From Caulobacteraceae bacterium (GTDB lineage: Bacteria > Pseudomonadota > Alphaproteobacteria > Caulobacterales > Caulobacteraceae): a DNA stretch of 64,000 nucleotides. The stretch lies in contig CANJLH010000003.1 in assembly GCA_947475415.1 (NCBI GenBank), forward strand, positions 186,001-250,000, written 5' to 3'. The stretch's first letter is position 1. Each line of letters opens with the position of its first letter. Below, one piece after another: positions 24,847-34,368 of the stretch. The translations under genes were made by a program, and so were the position numbers. Under the pieces are notes generated by a model. The model saw only the letters and a list, made by a program, of their open reading frames with translations, had not been told where the DNA came from and did no database searches.

Positions 24847-26115
24847 TTAGGCCTCGGCCTGCGCCTTGGCCTCCAGCCGGTTGTGGATTTCCATCAGCTT
24901 CAATGCATTTTGCTGCAGGTCCGCCGGCGGCGTGGGCAGCACCACCGGACCGGCGTCGCGGCTCGGCAGGGCGACCACGGCGGTGGCCATACAGGTCGTG
25001 TCACCCCTCTGGTTGACGCCCTTGACCGCGATTTCGACCACGTGGTTGTCGCCCTCGATCCGCTTGGCCGTCACCTCGCCCTGCATGACGTGCAGGTCGC
25101 CGATGTAGTTGAACTTGCGGATGGTGGAATCCATCATCACCAGCCAGCCGTCGTCGCCCATCCAGTCGGTGAGGACGTGGGTCATCCAGGAATCCCGCAT
25201 CACCCCATAGTCATAAGGCATCGGGTTTCCGTTGGCCTGGGCCCAATCGCGGTCCCAGTGCAGGCGCATGGCGATGTCCGGCACCCCCTGGTCGTTGGGG
25301 ATGTAGAAGGCCGGAATGCGCTTGCGGTTCTTGTAACCGAGCCGGAGCGCCGCCGGCTTGTAGTGGAAGCCGTAGCCGCCGCACAGGAACAGGATGATGT
25401 CGGTGGTGGTCAGCGGGCCCTTGGCCAACGGCTGTAGCTGGTCGCCGATATTGACGTCCTCCCAGTAACGCATCTCCGCCCCGCGCGGCTTCTCGGCGGC
25501 GTAGATCTCGTCGACCTTGGCGATGTCCTCAGGCTTATAGCTGGCCGGCTCGATCGCGGCGTTGGTCTTCTTGTCTCGGGCCGCCTTGCGCTCGGCCATC
25601 ACCGAGGTGGTGCGCGAGATCGCCACGATCTCGGCGTTCTGGTTCATGTGGATTTCGCGGTTGGTGCTGATGAACGAGCGCCCGGCGAACGCCGACTCCT
25701 TCTCCACGAAGGATTCCGGGCCGCCGAACTTGTAGAGGGTGTCGCCCTCCCGCACCGGCCGATACCAATGGGTCGCAGAGCCGGAAACGAACACCTGGAT
25801 GCCGCGGAACGGCACCCGCTTGGGCGCCTTCTCGCCGCGCATGTCGCGATTCATCACCTGGATGATCATCGGCGGACAGATCTGCCCGGCCCAGCGGGTC
25901 TTGCGGCCGTAATAGGGGTCCACATAGAGCGGATTGTCGTCACCATAGCTACGGGCGAAGTTGCGCATGGTGTCGTGGGTCGCCTGGGTGATCTGCTCGC
26001 GGTAATCGCTGGCGAATACCCCGCCCAACCGCTTGCGCTGAGTCTCGATGTCCTCGTCCTTGAAGGTCTCGTTGGTGGCCGCGAGGAGCGCGGCCTTGGC
26101 GTCGGTTTCGGACAT
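24847..26115 (-). CDS. FAS1-like dehydratase / MaoC-type hot-dog protein
   Basis: A 422-residue protein with two hot-dog halves. The first half has DTMRNFARSYGDDNPLYVD, the typical acyl-dehydratase helix, and YRPVREGDTL. The second has YWEDVNIGDQLQPLAKGPLTTTDIILFLCGGYG. Family members hydrate or dehydrate acyl-CoA or acyl-thioester substrates, often in steroid or branched-chain lipid catabolism. The ATG at 26115 (MSETDAK) has AGGG upstream; the more distal frame start is less likely. The divergent SDR gene at 26288 resembles a hydroxyacyl-CoA dehydrogenase, which may act in the same pathway. Confidence 0.85.
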   Translation of the reverse strand: MSETDAKAALLAATNETFKDEDIETQRKRLGGVFASDYREQITQATHDTMRNFARSYGDDNPLYVDPYYGRKTRWAGQICPPMIIQVMNRDMRGEKAPKRVPFRGIQVFVSGSATHWYRPVREGDTLYKFGGPESFVEKESAFAGRSFISTNREIHMNQNAEIVAISRTTSVMAERKAARDKKTNAAIEPASYKPEDIAKVDEIYAAEKPRGAEMRYWEDVNIGDQLQPLAKGPLTTTDIILFLCGGYGFHYKPAALRLGYKNRKRIPAFYIPNDQGVPDIAMRLHWDRDWAQANGNPMPYDYGVMRDSWMTHVLTDWMGDDGWLVMMDSTIRKFNYIGDLHVMQGEVTAKRIEGDNHVVEIAVKGVNQRGDTTCMATAVVALPSRDAGPVVLPTPPADLQQNALKLMEIHNRLEAKAQAEA

Positions 26116-26287
26116 GTCAGAATTCCCTGGCGGATGGATCACCGTTCAAAGACGGATTAAGGCGCGGCGCGTCAAGCGGCATGCGCCGCGCCAATGACCA
26201 GACCTCGCGCAAATCACGCTTGACCCTTGCGGTCGAGCCCACCTTCGGACTAGGCGGTGCGCCTTGGGGTTCCAAAGGAGCGGATCG

Positions 26288-27199
26288 ATGGGTGTTTTGA
26301 ACGGCAAGGTGGTGCTGGTCACTGGCGCGGCGGGCGGGATTGGCCGCGAATGCGCGCTGCTGGCGGCCAGAGAAGGCGCCAAGGTGGTGGTCAACGACCT
26401 GGGCGGGTCGGTGAAGGGTGATGACCCCGGTTCGCCCAGCGGCGCCGAGGCGACCGCCGCCGACATCTGCGCCGCCGGCGGCGAGGCGGTCTCCAACTCG
26501 GAGAGCGTCGCCTCGATGGAGGCGGTGAAACACATGGTGCAGCAGGCGCTGGACAGCTTCGGCGGCCTGCATGCGGTGATCAACCCGGCCGGCATCCTGC
26601 GCGATTCCATGATGCACAAGATGCCCGACGAGGACTTCGACGCGGTGATCGCCGTGCACCTGCGGGGCGCCTACAACGTTTCCCGCGCGGCGGTGGAGCA
26701 TTTCCGCACCCAGAACGGCGGGTCCTTCGTCCACTTCACTTCGACTTCCGGCCTGATCGGCAACCTGGGCCAGACCAACTACGCGGCCGCCAAGATGGGT
26801 GTGGTGGGCCTGTCCCATGTGCTGGCCATGGAAGGGGCGATGAAGAACGTCCGATCCAACGTCATCGCGCCCTTCGCCTGGACCCGCATGATCGCCACCA
26901 TTCCGATCACGGATGAAGCCTCGGCCCAACGGGTTCAGCGGATGAAGGACGGCATGCGTCCCGACCAAGTGGCGCAACTGGCCGTGGCACTGGCCGGTGA
27001 TTGCGATGTATCCGGTCAGATCCTGGGCGTGCGCGGCAACGAGGTGATCCTGTTCAACCATCCTCGCCCGGTGGCCTCGGTGGCGCGCATGGACGGCTGG
27101 ACCCCAAAGGCCCTGATCGACAGCGGCCTGCCGGCAATGCGGACCAAATTCACTGACCTTGGCGCCTCGGCGACGGTTTTCCCCTACGATCCGGTTTAA
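26288..27199 (+). CDS. SDR family, hydroxyacyl-CoA dehydrogenase-like (HSD17B4/MFE-2 type)
   Basis: A 303-residue SDR, longer than the classical 250. TGAAGGIG (13-20) binds NAD(P); VVVNDLGGSVKG is the MFE-2-type insert seen in peroxisomal multifunctional enzyme 2. The NNAG position reads NPAG, and YAAAK is the catalytic pair. The C-terminal extension (after about 240) matches the tail of that subgroup, which oxidises (3R)-hydroxyacyl-CoA. AAAGGAG lies close before the ATG at 26288. The divergent FAS1-like dehydratase next to it would supply a 3-hydroxyacyl substrate, a pathway link that is inference. Confidence 0.88.
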   Translation: MGVLNGKVVLVTGAAGGIGRECALLAAREGAKVVVNDLGGSVKGDDPGSPSGAEATAADICAAGGEAVSNSESVASMEAVKHMVQQALDSFGGLHAVINPAGILRDSMMHKMPDEDFDAVIAVHLRGAYNVSRAAVEHFRTQNGGSFVHFTSTSGLIGNLGQTNYAAAKMGVVGLSHVLAMEGAMKNVRSNVIAPFAWTRMIATIPITDEASAQRVQRMKDGMRPDQVAQLAVALAGDCDVSGQILGVRGNEVILFNHPRPVASVARMDGWTPKALIDSGLPAMRTKFTDLGASATVFPYDPV

Positions 27200-27204
27200 G
27201 GGGC

Positions 27205-27233
27205 GGGGACGGCCGCCCTTAGCGGCTGTCCCC
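27205..27233. terminator. bidirectional hairpin between convergent genes
   Basis: GGGGACGGCCGC (27205-27216) pairs with GCGGCTGTCCCC (27222-27233) over a 5-nt CCTTA loop: 12 pairs, one of them G-T wobble. It lies between the stop of the SDR gene (27199) and the end of the PRC-barrel gene (27246), exactly where a shared terminator is expected. A T-run is missing, so strength as an intrinsic terminator is uncertain. Confidence 0.6.
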
Positions 27234-27245
27234 GGCCACCCCGCC

Positions 27246-27620
27246 TTAGATGTACGGCACCGCCCCGTACGGCCCGTAATACTCGAAAATCCGCGTGCGC
27301 CAGATGTCGCCGACGCCCAGCTCCTCTAGCTCCTTGGCGCTGAGCGAAGGGGCCTTGTTCAACTCCTCCTTGGTCAGGGTGGTGACATAGCCGCCGTTGG
27401 CGGGATCGTAGTCGAGCACCCCCCACGGCACCGGGTGGATCTGTTCGCCGATCCCCAGGAATCCGCCGAAAGAGATCAGGGCATAGACCACCTGTCCGGA
27501 AACCTTGTGGATCGACAGATCATCCACGTGACCGATTCGTTCGCCTGCCTTGTTGAGCACGGCCGTCCCGTTCACGCGCTTTGCGGTGATCAGAGGATGG
27601 CTTGAAACCTTCGAATCCAT
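27246..27620 (-). CDS. PRC-barrel domain protein
   Basis: A 124-residue protein with a PRC-barrel at residues 10-70: ITAKRVNGTAVLNKAGERIGHVDDL, VVYALISFGGFLGIGEQIHPVPW. The tail has DWRTRIFEYYG-like aromatic residues (IWRTRIFEYYGPYGAVPY). PRC-barrels occur in photosynthetic reaction centres and in RNA-binding RimM, and stand-alone forms are common in alphaproteobacteria as stress or envelope-associated proteins. GAGGAAC precedes the ATG. Role unknown. Confidence 0.9.
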   Translation of the reverse strand: MDSKVSSHPLITAKRVNGTAVLNKAGERIGHVDDLSIHKVSGQVVYALISFGGFLGIGEQIHPVPWGVLDYDPANGGYVTTLTKEELNKAPSLSAKELEELGVGDIWRTRIFEYYGPYGAVPYI

Positions 27621-27709
27621 GGCTTGTTCCTCACGTCGTCGTGCGGCGCACGACCCTGAGAGATAATGAACGACCGGCTCGTCGGTTGCGCCTTGACGCT
27701 GATCAAGCT

Positions 27710-28522
27710 TCAGTCAAAGCGGCCGGCGTTCAAACCCTTGGCGGACTCCGCCGCCTGGCCGGCGCGTTGCGCCCGGAAAAGGGCGACAAAGGCGTCCCGT
27801 TCCCGCGTCAGCACCGTGTTGATGTCCGGCTCGGCGGCGTTGTCATGGATCAGTTGACGCGTCAGGCGGGTCTGCATCGCCGGCAGCTTCGCCAGCGTCG
27901 AGGCCAGGGCCACCGCCTCGGCCCGCAGCGACGCTTCCGGCACGACACGGCTCAACAGGCCCCGGGCCACGGACTGATCGGCGTCCAGCTTCGCCGATGT
28001 CAGGCACAGCTCCATGGCGGCGGCGAACCCCACGATCCGCGGCAGCAGGGCGCTGAACCCGTATTCCGGCATGGTTCCCACCGCGAGAAACGGGAATGAA
28101 AATCCGGCCTTGGGGCTCCCCATGCGGATATCCAGAGCCAGCACATGGGTGGCGCCCAAACCGACCGCCACGCCGTTCAGCGCCGCCACCGAAGGTTTGG
28201 AGCGCCGCATCAACTGGATCCAGCCGGTGTCGTTGGCCATCCCCAGGGTCGCCACCGTCGGGCGCACCCCGGTGACCGGGTCCTTCGGTTCCCGTTCGGC
28301 CTTCAGGTCGACGCCGGCGCAGAAGATCGGCCCCGCATGGGTGAACACCATCGCGCCGACGGATTCATCGGCATTGGCCTTCTCCACCGCCGCAACGATC
28401 GCCCGGTACATAGGCACGCTCATGGCGTTGCGGCGTTCGGGCCGATTGTAGGTGATGACGGCGACGTCGCCCTCGACTTCGTAAGTCAGCAGGCCTTCGA
28501 AGTCTGGATCAGCGGCGGTCAA
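27710..28522 (-). CDS. enoyl-CoA hydratase/isomerase family protein (crotonase)
   Basis: A 270-residue crotonase-fold enzyme. ITYNRPERRNAMS, the oxyanion-hole segment GPIFCAGVDLKAE, and AALNGVAVGLGATHVLALDIRMG are the family landmarks; PEYGFSALLPRIVG holds the second active-site region. The usual catalytic Glu positions are not both obvious, so hydratase versus isomerase or hydrolase activity is open. Its start overlaps the upstream AMP-ligase by 4 nt (ATGA), so the two are translated together and probably act in succession on one acyl-CoA. Confidence 0.9.
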   Translation of the reverse strand: MTAADPDFEGLLTYEVEGDVAVITYNRPERRNAMSVPMYRAIVAAVEKANADESVGAMVFTHAGPIFCAGVDLKAEREPKDPVTGVRPTVATLGMANDTGWIQLMRRSKPSVAALNGVAVGLGATHVLALDIRMGSPKAGFSFPFLAVGTMPEYGFSALLPRIVGFAAAMELCLTSAKLDADQSVARGLLSRVVPEASLRAEAVALASTLAKLPAMQTRLTRQLIHDNAAEPDINTVLTRERDAFVALFRAQRAGQAAESAKGLNAGRFD

Positions 28523-30075
28523 ATCTGTCGGTCCCTTCCGGCCCAGTAGGGTGCGCGGACCTTGCCGCGTTGAATCTTTCCAGCGGCGTTGCGCGGCAAT
28601 TCCGCGACGAAGTCAACCGCCCGAGGAACCTTGTAGCTCGCCAGACCCCGGCGGGCCGTCGCCAAGATCTCCTGGACGAGCGCGTCTGAGGGATCAAATC
28701 CGGGCCGCAATTGGATCACTGCCCTTACCTCCTCGCCCCATTCGGCGTTCGGCGCTCCCACCGTAGCGGAATCCTCCACCGCCGGGTGTTTGAGAAGCTC
28801 GTTGTCGATCTCCTGCGGATAGATGTTCACCCCGCCCGAGATGATGCACTCGGCTGAGCGACCCGTGAGGTACAGATAGTCGTCCTCATCGAAATAACCG
28901 ATGTCGCCCAGGTGAAAGAATTCCCCCGCATAGACCTGGTCGGTCTTGTCGGGATCCTTGTAGTAGATGAACGGATTGTCCCCCGAACGCTGGTGGAAAA
29001 TCCGGCCCGGGACGCCGGGCGGACATTCCTGGTCCTCGTCGTCCAGGATGCGCACCTGCAGGTCCGCCGGACGCTTGCCTACCGAGCCGGGCTTGGCCAA
29101 CCATTCCTGTGACGTCAGGCTGAAACGGGCGCCGCCCTCCGAGGCGGAGTAATATTCGTTCAGGATCGGACCCAGCCAGTCGATCATCGCCCGCTTAACC
29201 TCCGGCGGGCAGGGCGCGGCGCCGTGCACGATGTGCTTCAGGCTGGAGACGTCGTACCGGGCTCGCTCCTCGGCCGGAATGGCCAGGAGGCGCTGGAACA
29301 TGATCGGCACCAGGTGCGCGTGGGTGATCCGCTTCTGCTCGATCGTGCGCAGAACCTCGTGCGAGTCCCAACGGTCCAGGAACACCACCGGGCATCCGCC
29401 GGTCATGGCGGTGCGGGTCTCCACAGTCAGCGGCGCGCCATGATAGGTGGGACCCGCGCAGAGCTGCACATCAGTCTGGTGATCATAGTTGGCGAGCGCC
29501 CCATCCAGCAGGAACAAGGGCTTGGGCCGCATCACGCCCTTGGGCCGTCCGGTGGTGCCCGAGGTGTAGAACATCGTGCCGCCCAGCACCGGGTCTTCAA
29601 TGTCTGATCCGTCGATGTGCGCCAGCGCGGCGTCCAGCGTCAGAAATCCCTCGGCCGTCCCGCCTATGGCGATGCGGGCCCTAAGCCGGTTGGAGGCGCG
29701 GGCGGCCGCCAGGGCGGCTTCGAACCGCGTCTCCACGAACAATGCCTCAGCGTCACAGTCGTCGAGGATGAACGCCACCTCGCTCTCGGTGAAATGCCAG
29801 TTTATCGGCGTCAGCCGATAGCCGCCGCGCATATTGGCGGCCAGTATCTCCATCACCTCGCAGCGGTTTGAGGTCAGGAAGGCGATATGCGCGCCGGCCA
29901 CCACGCCAAGCTCGCGCAGAAGACGCACGATACGGTTCGCATTGGCGTTCACCTGGCCGAAGGAGCGCATGCCGAAACGGTCATAAACTGCGGGCGCGCC
30001 AGGTTTCACCTTGGCCCAGAACGCAGGAAACATTCCCTTCCGGTCGGCTTCGGTCAGGGCTGCGATATCAATCAT
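28519..30075 (-). CDS. AMP-dependent acyl-CoA synthetase/ligase
   Basis: A 518-residue ANL-superfamily ligase that activates a carboxylic acid with ATP and joins it to CoA. The P-loop is MFYTSGTTGRPKGVM; YSASEGG is the adenylate-binding A5-type segment, YLTGRSAECIISGGVNIYPQEID the hinge region, and PRNAAGKIQRGKVR contains the catalytic Lys. The substrate may be a fatty or aromatic acid. I placed the start at MIDIAALTEADRKG; upstream frame residues look unrelated. It forms a two-gene operon with the overlapping crotonase and diverges from the hybrid kinase gene. Confidence 0.92.
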   Translation of the reverse strand: MIDIAALTEADRKGMFPAFWAKVKPGAPAVYDRFGMRSFGQVNANANRIVRLLRELGVVAGAHIAFLTSNRCEVMEILAANMRGGYRLTPINWHFTESEVAFILDDCDAEALFVETRFEAALAAARASNRLRARIAIGGTAEGFLTLDAALAHIDGSDIEDPVLGGTMFYTSGTTGRPKGVMRPKPLFLLDGALANYDHQTDVQLCAGPTYHGAPLTVETRTAMTGGCPVVFLDRWDSHEVLRTIEQKRITHAHLVPIMFQRLLAIPAEERARYDVSSLKHIVHGAAPCPPEVKRAMIDWLGPILNEYYSASEGGARFSLTSQEWLAKPGSVGKRPADLQVRILDDEDQECPPGVPGRIFHQRSGDNPFIYYKDPDKTDQVYAGEFFHLGDIGYFDEDDYLYLTGRSAECIISGGVNIYPQEIDNELLKHPAVEDSATVGAPNAEWGEEVRAVIQLRPGFDPSDALVQEILATARRGLASYKVPRAVDFVAELPRNAAGKIQRGKVRAPYWAGRDRQI

Positions 30076-30196
30076 CGGAGGTGTCAGGCGATCCGCTGCG
30101 GCAGGGCGACATGTGTCCATCGGACGCATAACATCCAGGCGCCGCGAATTCACGGCAAAGCTGGTGTTAAGCCAATTCGCCGATAGTGCCTCGGAA

Positions 30197-30214
30197 CGCG
30201 AAACAGAATTCGCG
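30197..30214. repeat. perfect 6-bp inverted repeat just upstream of the hybrid kinase start
   Basis: CGCGAA (30197-30202) and TTCGCG (30209-30214) flank a 6-nt spacer, 11 nt before the ATG of the kinase gene. It overlaps the expected leader and could be an operator or a small leader hairpin that affects translation. No regulator can be assigned. Confidence 0.3.
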
Positions 30215-30225
30215 TCAATTGGGGG

Positions 30226-32208
30226 ATGTGCTTGTCGAGCGAGGCGCCTATCACGCGGGTCGGACGTGCGGAAGCGCTGCGTGTGTTTGCGCTAGAGGCG
30301 CCGCTGAATGTCGTCGTGGTCGATCTCGACATGCGTTTCATCGCCGCCAGTCCGGAGTTCCTTGCCGAACTCGGACGGACCATGGACCAGGTGGTGGGCC
30401 TTAAGATCACCGATGTGCTCCCGGGCGCCAGGGCCGGACTGCGTGAACTCGCCGAGGCCCTGGCCCGCGGCGAGGCGCGCCACTGCGTCACCCGCCGCGT
30501 GCGCCTGCCCGATGGCCGCAGCAACTGGTTCGAGACCCAGGCCACCTACTGGCGCAACGATGACGGCGGCGTCGGCGGCTATATGATGATCAACCAGGAG
30601 GTCACGGTCGAGCGTGAAGCCGAAGCCTCGCGACATGAGATGGAAGTCCTGCTGAGGGCGGTGATCGACAACATCCCCGGCACCCTGACCGTTCAGGATC
30701 CGGCGACTGAGAAATTCGTGCTGGTCAATGCTTTCACGGCTGGGGTGCTTGGCGCCACACCGGAGGAACTGGTGGGAAAGCGTGTGGCCGACGTCGCCTC
30801 CGCCGAACAGGCGATGGCCGTGGCCGAACAGATCGCCAGCCTGCGCGCCAGCGGAGGCTTCAGCGTGGCGGAGCATTCCACCAACACCGCCGTGCTGGGC
30901 GGTCGCACCTTGAACCTGAAGCGGCTGCTGTTCGACGACGGCTCTGGCCGCGAACGCATCCTGTCCATCGGCGAGGATGTCACCGAACTGCGCGAAGCCA
31001 ACCGCGCGCTTGAGATGGCGGTCGCCGCGGCTGAGGCCGCCAACGCAGCCAAGTCGCGCTTCCTGGCCAACATCAGCCATGAGATCCGCACGCCCCTGAA
31101 CGGCGTGCTCGGCATGGTCCAGACCATGGCGCGCGACGCGCTGCCGGATGCCCAGCGCGAACGCCTGGAAGTGGTGCGACAGTCCAGCGAGACACTGCTC
31201 AGTCTGCTCAATGACCTCCTCGACCTGTCCAAGGTGGAAGAAGGCAGGATCGAACTCGAGGTTCTGGATTTCGACCTAGGCGAAATGATCCGCACCGCCT
31301 GCGCGCCTTTCCGGGTTATGGCCAAGGAAAAAGGCGTTGACCTGTCCATATCCCTTGCGGACGGACCCCGCTTGCGCCGAGGCGACCCGACCCGTGTGCG
31401 CCAGGTCCTGGTCAATCTGGTCTCCAACGCGGTCAAGTTCACCGAGCGGGGTCACATCGAAGTCGCCGTGTCCCAGGCCGGCGACGAGGTCAGCATCGCC
31501 GTTTCGGACACCGGTCCAGGGATGTCACCGGGCACGATCGAGACCATTTTCGACAAATTCACCCAGGCCGATGTTTCCACCACTCGGCGCTTCGGGGGGA
31601 CAGGCCTTGGCCTGGCGATCTGCCGCGAACTCGTGGAATTGATGGACGGTCGCATTGAGGTCTCAAGCGAACTCGGCGTGGGGTCGCGCTTCACATTCAG
31701 CCTGGCTTTACCCTGTGCGGAGGCGCCGGAAGTCATGTCAGGCCTGCAACCGCCTGCGCCAGTCCGCAACATCCCTTGCGTCCGGCTTCTGGCGGCCGAG
31801 GACAATCCGGTGAACCAGCTGGTCCTGTCTACTTTGCTGGGCCAAGCGGGACTGAATTTGACAATAGTTGGCGACGGCGCTGAGGCCCTGGTGGCATGGG
31901 CGGGTCAGGATTGGGACGTGATCCTGATGGACGTGCAAATGCCGGTTATGGACGGCGTTTCCGCCACCGCCGCAATCCGCGCCCGGGAGGCCTCCGAAGG
32001 CCGCACACGCACGCCGATCATCGCCCTGACCGCGGACGCCATGGCGCACCACATCGACGACTACCGCGCCGCAGGCATGGACGCGGTGGTCTCAAAGCCG
32101 ATCCGCTTCGAAGAATTGCTACAGGCTCTTGACGCTGTGCTCGCCGACGCCAGCGCCGGTGCGGTCAACCGGCCTTCGGCGAAGGTCCATAAGAGCGCCA
32201 GGAGCTGA
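30226..32208 (+). CDS. PAS-domain hybrid sensor histidine kinase
   Basis: A 660-residue hybrid kinase without transmembrane helices, so a cytoplasmic sensor. Two PAS-like domains occupy about 20-135 and 140-260; a HisKA domain follows, with His285 in the H box NISHEIRTPLNG. The HATPase domain shows NLVSNAVKFT, DTGPGMSP and GGTGLGLAI; the receiver domain has Asp569 in ILMDVQMPVMDG and a Lys in VVSKP. All active-site parts are intact. The ATG at 30226 has a GGGGG run upstream. Its 3' end overlaps the convergent DUF6351 gene by 44 nt. The target is unknown. Confidence 0.93.
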   Translation: MCLSSEAPITRVGRAEALRVFALEAPLNVVVVDLDMRFIAASPEFLAELGRTMDQVVGLKITDVLPGARAGLRELAEALARGEARHCVTRRVRLPDGRSNWFETQATYWRNDDGGVGGYMMINQEVTVEREAEASRHEMEVLLRAVIDNIPGTLTVQDPATEKFVLVNAFTAGVLGATPEELVGKRVADVASAEQAMAVAEQIASLRASGGFSVAEHSTNTAVLGGRTLNLKRLLFDDGSGRERILSIGEDVTELREANRALEMAVAAAEAANAAKSRFLANISHEIRTPLNGVLGMVQTMARDALPDAQRERLEVVRQSSETLLSLLNDLLDLSKVEEGRIELEVLDFDLGEMIRTACAPFRVMAKEKGVDLSISLADGPRLRRGDPTRVRQVLVNLVSNAVKFTERGHIEVAVSQAGDEVSIAVSDTGPGMSPGTIETIFDKFTQADVSTTRRFGGTGLGLAICRELVELMDGRIEVSSELGVGSRFTFSLALPCAEAPEVMSGLQPPAPVRNIPCVRLLAAEDNPVNQLVLSTLLGQAGLNLTIVGDGAEALVAWAGQDWDVILMDVQMPVMDGVSATAAIRAREASEGRTRTPIIALTADAMAHHIDDYRAAGMDAVVSKPIRFEELLQALDAVLADASAGAVNRPSAKVHKSARS

Positions 32209-34366
32209 CGGGCGCGCGGCCGATGGCCGGCTTTCGCCAGTTACATACGCCGCCTGGAAAGGTCGCCCTGAGCTGCGCCCATTCAACCTTTGTGAAGGTC
32301 ACCCGGTAGTCGCGCCGGTCCAGCGGCTTCAACGCGCACTTCAGCACATCGCCCGCAAGGGGACCGCCCGCAACCAGCCGCGGGAAGCCATGCGCCGGAT
32401 AGAGCGCTCCGCAGCGGCCCTTGTCCGGATAAACCTGCCGCTCGGCGATGAACATCGGTTGCGCCGCCTTTGTCCAGCAGCCATCGGTTAGGCCTCCTGG
32501 TCGCAGCCGCGCGGCCTTGGCCGCAGAGGCCGGCGCCGGATCGCGAGCGATTGCGGTCAGCCAAGTCTGCATGCGTCGGAAACTCTCCGTCGTCTGGGCG
32601 CGCACCAGGGCCGCGTCAGCCGGATCAGCTACTGGTCGGCCCAACGCCATGGCCAGCCCGTAGCCACCCCCCCACATGACATAGTTGGGGGACTCGTCGC
32701 CGCGCCAGCCCGCCACCCGCGCCCGGGCGGCGAAGTGATAGTGGCGCGCGTGGTACTCCCCGGCCGGATCAAGGTCGGTGTAGAGCCCGCCAAAGTCGAG
32801 GATCGGGATAGACGAAAGCCCCCCCGCCCCGCTCAGCAACAGGCCGCTCCGGTAGGCCGCGGCGATCGCATCTGGGTCGCCCCGGCTGCGGGCCGCCACA
32901 TAGTTTGCGTCAGCGTCATAGCCGCCAATGGCTTGGTTCAGCGCCAGGAACTGGGCTTTGTCGATCACCCCGGCGTTCAGCGCCGCCAGCCCGTACTGGA
33001 CACCCACATTGTCGAAGGGTCGACGCGCGAAACCCGTGTCAGGATCGCGGCCATAAATGTCGACCGCCGCGTCAAACACGGTGGGACGGGCGCCCTTGGG
33101 ATTGGCCTGGGGGTCATAGCGCGCCGCCTGGGGCACGGCCGGGTTGAAACGACCGGAAAGGTATCCGGCCACGTCCTTGCGCGCTGGTACCGGATCGGCG
33201 CGGCCGGCCTGATTGGCATGGGCGAGCAGACCCGCCGGAGCGCCAAAGCCGCCCACCGCCTGTTGCTGGGCGCCGCTGAACCGTCCCGGCGCCGTCTCGG
33301 CGAAATAGTGCGTGAGCAGATGGGCGTCGAGGCCGGTGAGGGCGATGGACAGCGCATCAGGGAATACCGAGCCGATCAGCACCCCGTCGATCAGCCCCGG
33401 GTAGGCGTCGGCGATCTGAAGCGAAGTATAGGCGCCCCCCGAAGAGCCCATGCTGAGCGTGTAGAGCGGCGGCCCCAGCGCCTCGATCACGCGCTCCTTC
33501 ACCATCATGGTCGTTTCGGCCGCCAGCACGGCGTTACAGGAATTGCTGGGGTGGTTGAGGGTGGAAGCGAACAGGGCGTAGCCCTCGCCAAGGCGAGCCA
33601 CGTCCAGCACCTCGGCGCCCATGGCCGCGCCCTGCACGTACCAACCCCCCGTGCAGCCCGAGCCGTGCAGGGCGATCAGCCGCCGGTTCCAGCCCTTTGG
33701 CGGAGCCAGGGGATCTGCCGAGACTTGGCGGCGGCCGTCATCGAGCACGGCGTACTGATAGATCGCCCTGTCGATGACGCCAGTCTCCAGTCTCACGATG
33801 AACGCCGCCCGCACCCCATCGACCGTTACCGTCTCGTCGATGTCCGGCGCGGCCGTGCTGAGTTCCGCGAAGGGAACAAGGCGATCGCTCCCTCTGGGCT
33901 TGTAGAGCCACTGCACCCGCGTCGGCGCCCAGCAGCCCGGCGCTTGCGAGGGCCCCAGCGTCATCCCGCCTGGAAGCTTGAAATCCTCGGTCTGGCAGAC
34001 GAACGGCGCCTGTCGCGGTCCCGAAAAGATCGGACCCTCCGTCGGCCAGTTGGTTACCTCAAGTTCCGCCTGGGCGCCGCCGGAGGCCGCGGTCAGCCGG
34101 TTGGCGCCCGGCGCCAGACCCGTAACCAGGCCCGACCCGTCGGCCCCAAGCGCGGCGCTGACGTCGCGCCCGTTCACGGAAAGCTTCAGGCCCGCCCCGG
34201 CGCCCGTCACCCGCACCAGGACGTCGCCGCCGGAGACCATGTCCGGCCGCGCCGACAGCGTTTCGATCCTGATGGCCGGCGCAGCCCCAATGCACAGGCC
34301 GATCCCGACGAGCGCCGCGATCCGGGCGCCGATTTTCCGCACAGTCAATAGAGCCCGCCTATTCAT
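32165..34366 (-). CDS. DUF6351 family secreted alpha/beta hydrolase-like protein
   Basis: A 733-residue exported protein. After a signal peptide (IAALVGIGLCIGAAPA) comes a beta-sandwich-like region, then an alpha/beta-hydrolase core with the nucleophile elbow LSMGSSGGAYTS and an LIALHGSGCTGG oxyanion segment. Many cysteines suggest disulfides in the periplasm. It matches my memory of DUF6351, whose reaction is unknown; esterase activity is a reasonable guess. The frame is open for another 126 codons upstream, but this would run antisense to rubrerythrin, so I placed the start at the ATG at 34366 just before the signal peptide. The tail overlaps the hybrid kinase gene. Confidence 0.85.
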   Translation of the reverse strand: MNRRALLTVRKIGARIAALVGIGLCIGAAPAIRIETLSARPDMVSGGDVLVRVTGAGAGLKLSVNGRDVSAALGADGSGLVTGLAPGANRLTAASGGAQAELEVTNWPTEGPIFSGPRQAPFVCQTEDFKLPGGMTLGPSQAPGCWAPTRVQWLYKPRGSDRLVPFAELSTAAPDIDETVTVDGVRAAFIVRLETGVIDRAIYQYAVLDDGRRQVSADPLAPPKGWNRRLIALHGSGCTGGWYVQGAAMGAEVLDVARLGEGYALFASTLNHPSNSCNAVLAAETTMMVKERVIEALGPPLYTLSMGSSGGAYTSLQIADAYPGLIDGVLIGSVFPDALSIALTGLDAHLLTHYFAETAPGRFSGAQQQAVGGFGAPAGLLAHANQAGRADPVPARKDVAGYLSGRFNPAVPQAARYDPQANPKGARPTVFDAAVDIYGRDPDTGFARRPFDNVGVQYGLAALNAGVIDKAQFLALNQAIGGYDADANYVAARSRGDPDAIAAAYRSGLLLSGAGGLSSIPILDFGGLYTDLDPAGEYHARHYHFAARARVAGWRGDESPNYVMWGGGYGLAMALGRPVADPADAALVRAQTTESFRRMQTWLTAIARDPAPASAAKAARLRPGGLTDGCWTKAAQPMFIAERQVYPDKGRCGALYPAHGFPRLVAGGPLAGDVLKCALKPLDRRDYRVTFTKVEWAQLRATFPGGVCNWRKPAIGRAPVSSWRSYGPSPKAG

Positions 34367-34368
34367 CA

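Noticed and set aside
32735-34351. 538-codon frame on the plus strand opposite the DUF6351 gene
   Set aside because: The residues are Arg/His/Gly-rich without folds, while the minus-strand frame has a signal peptide and a hydrolase elbow. The plus frame is a shadow.
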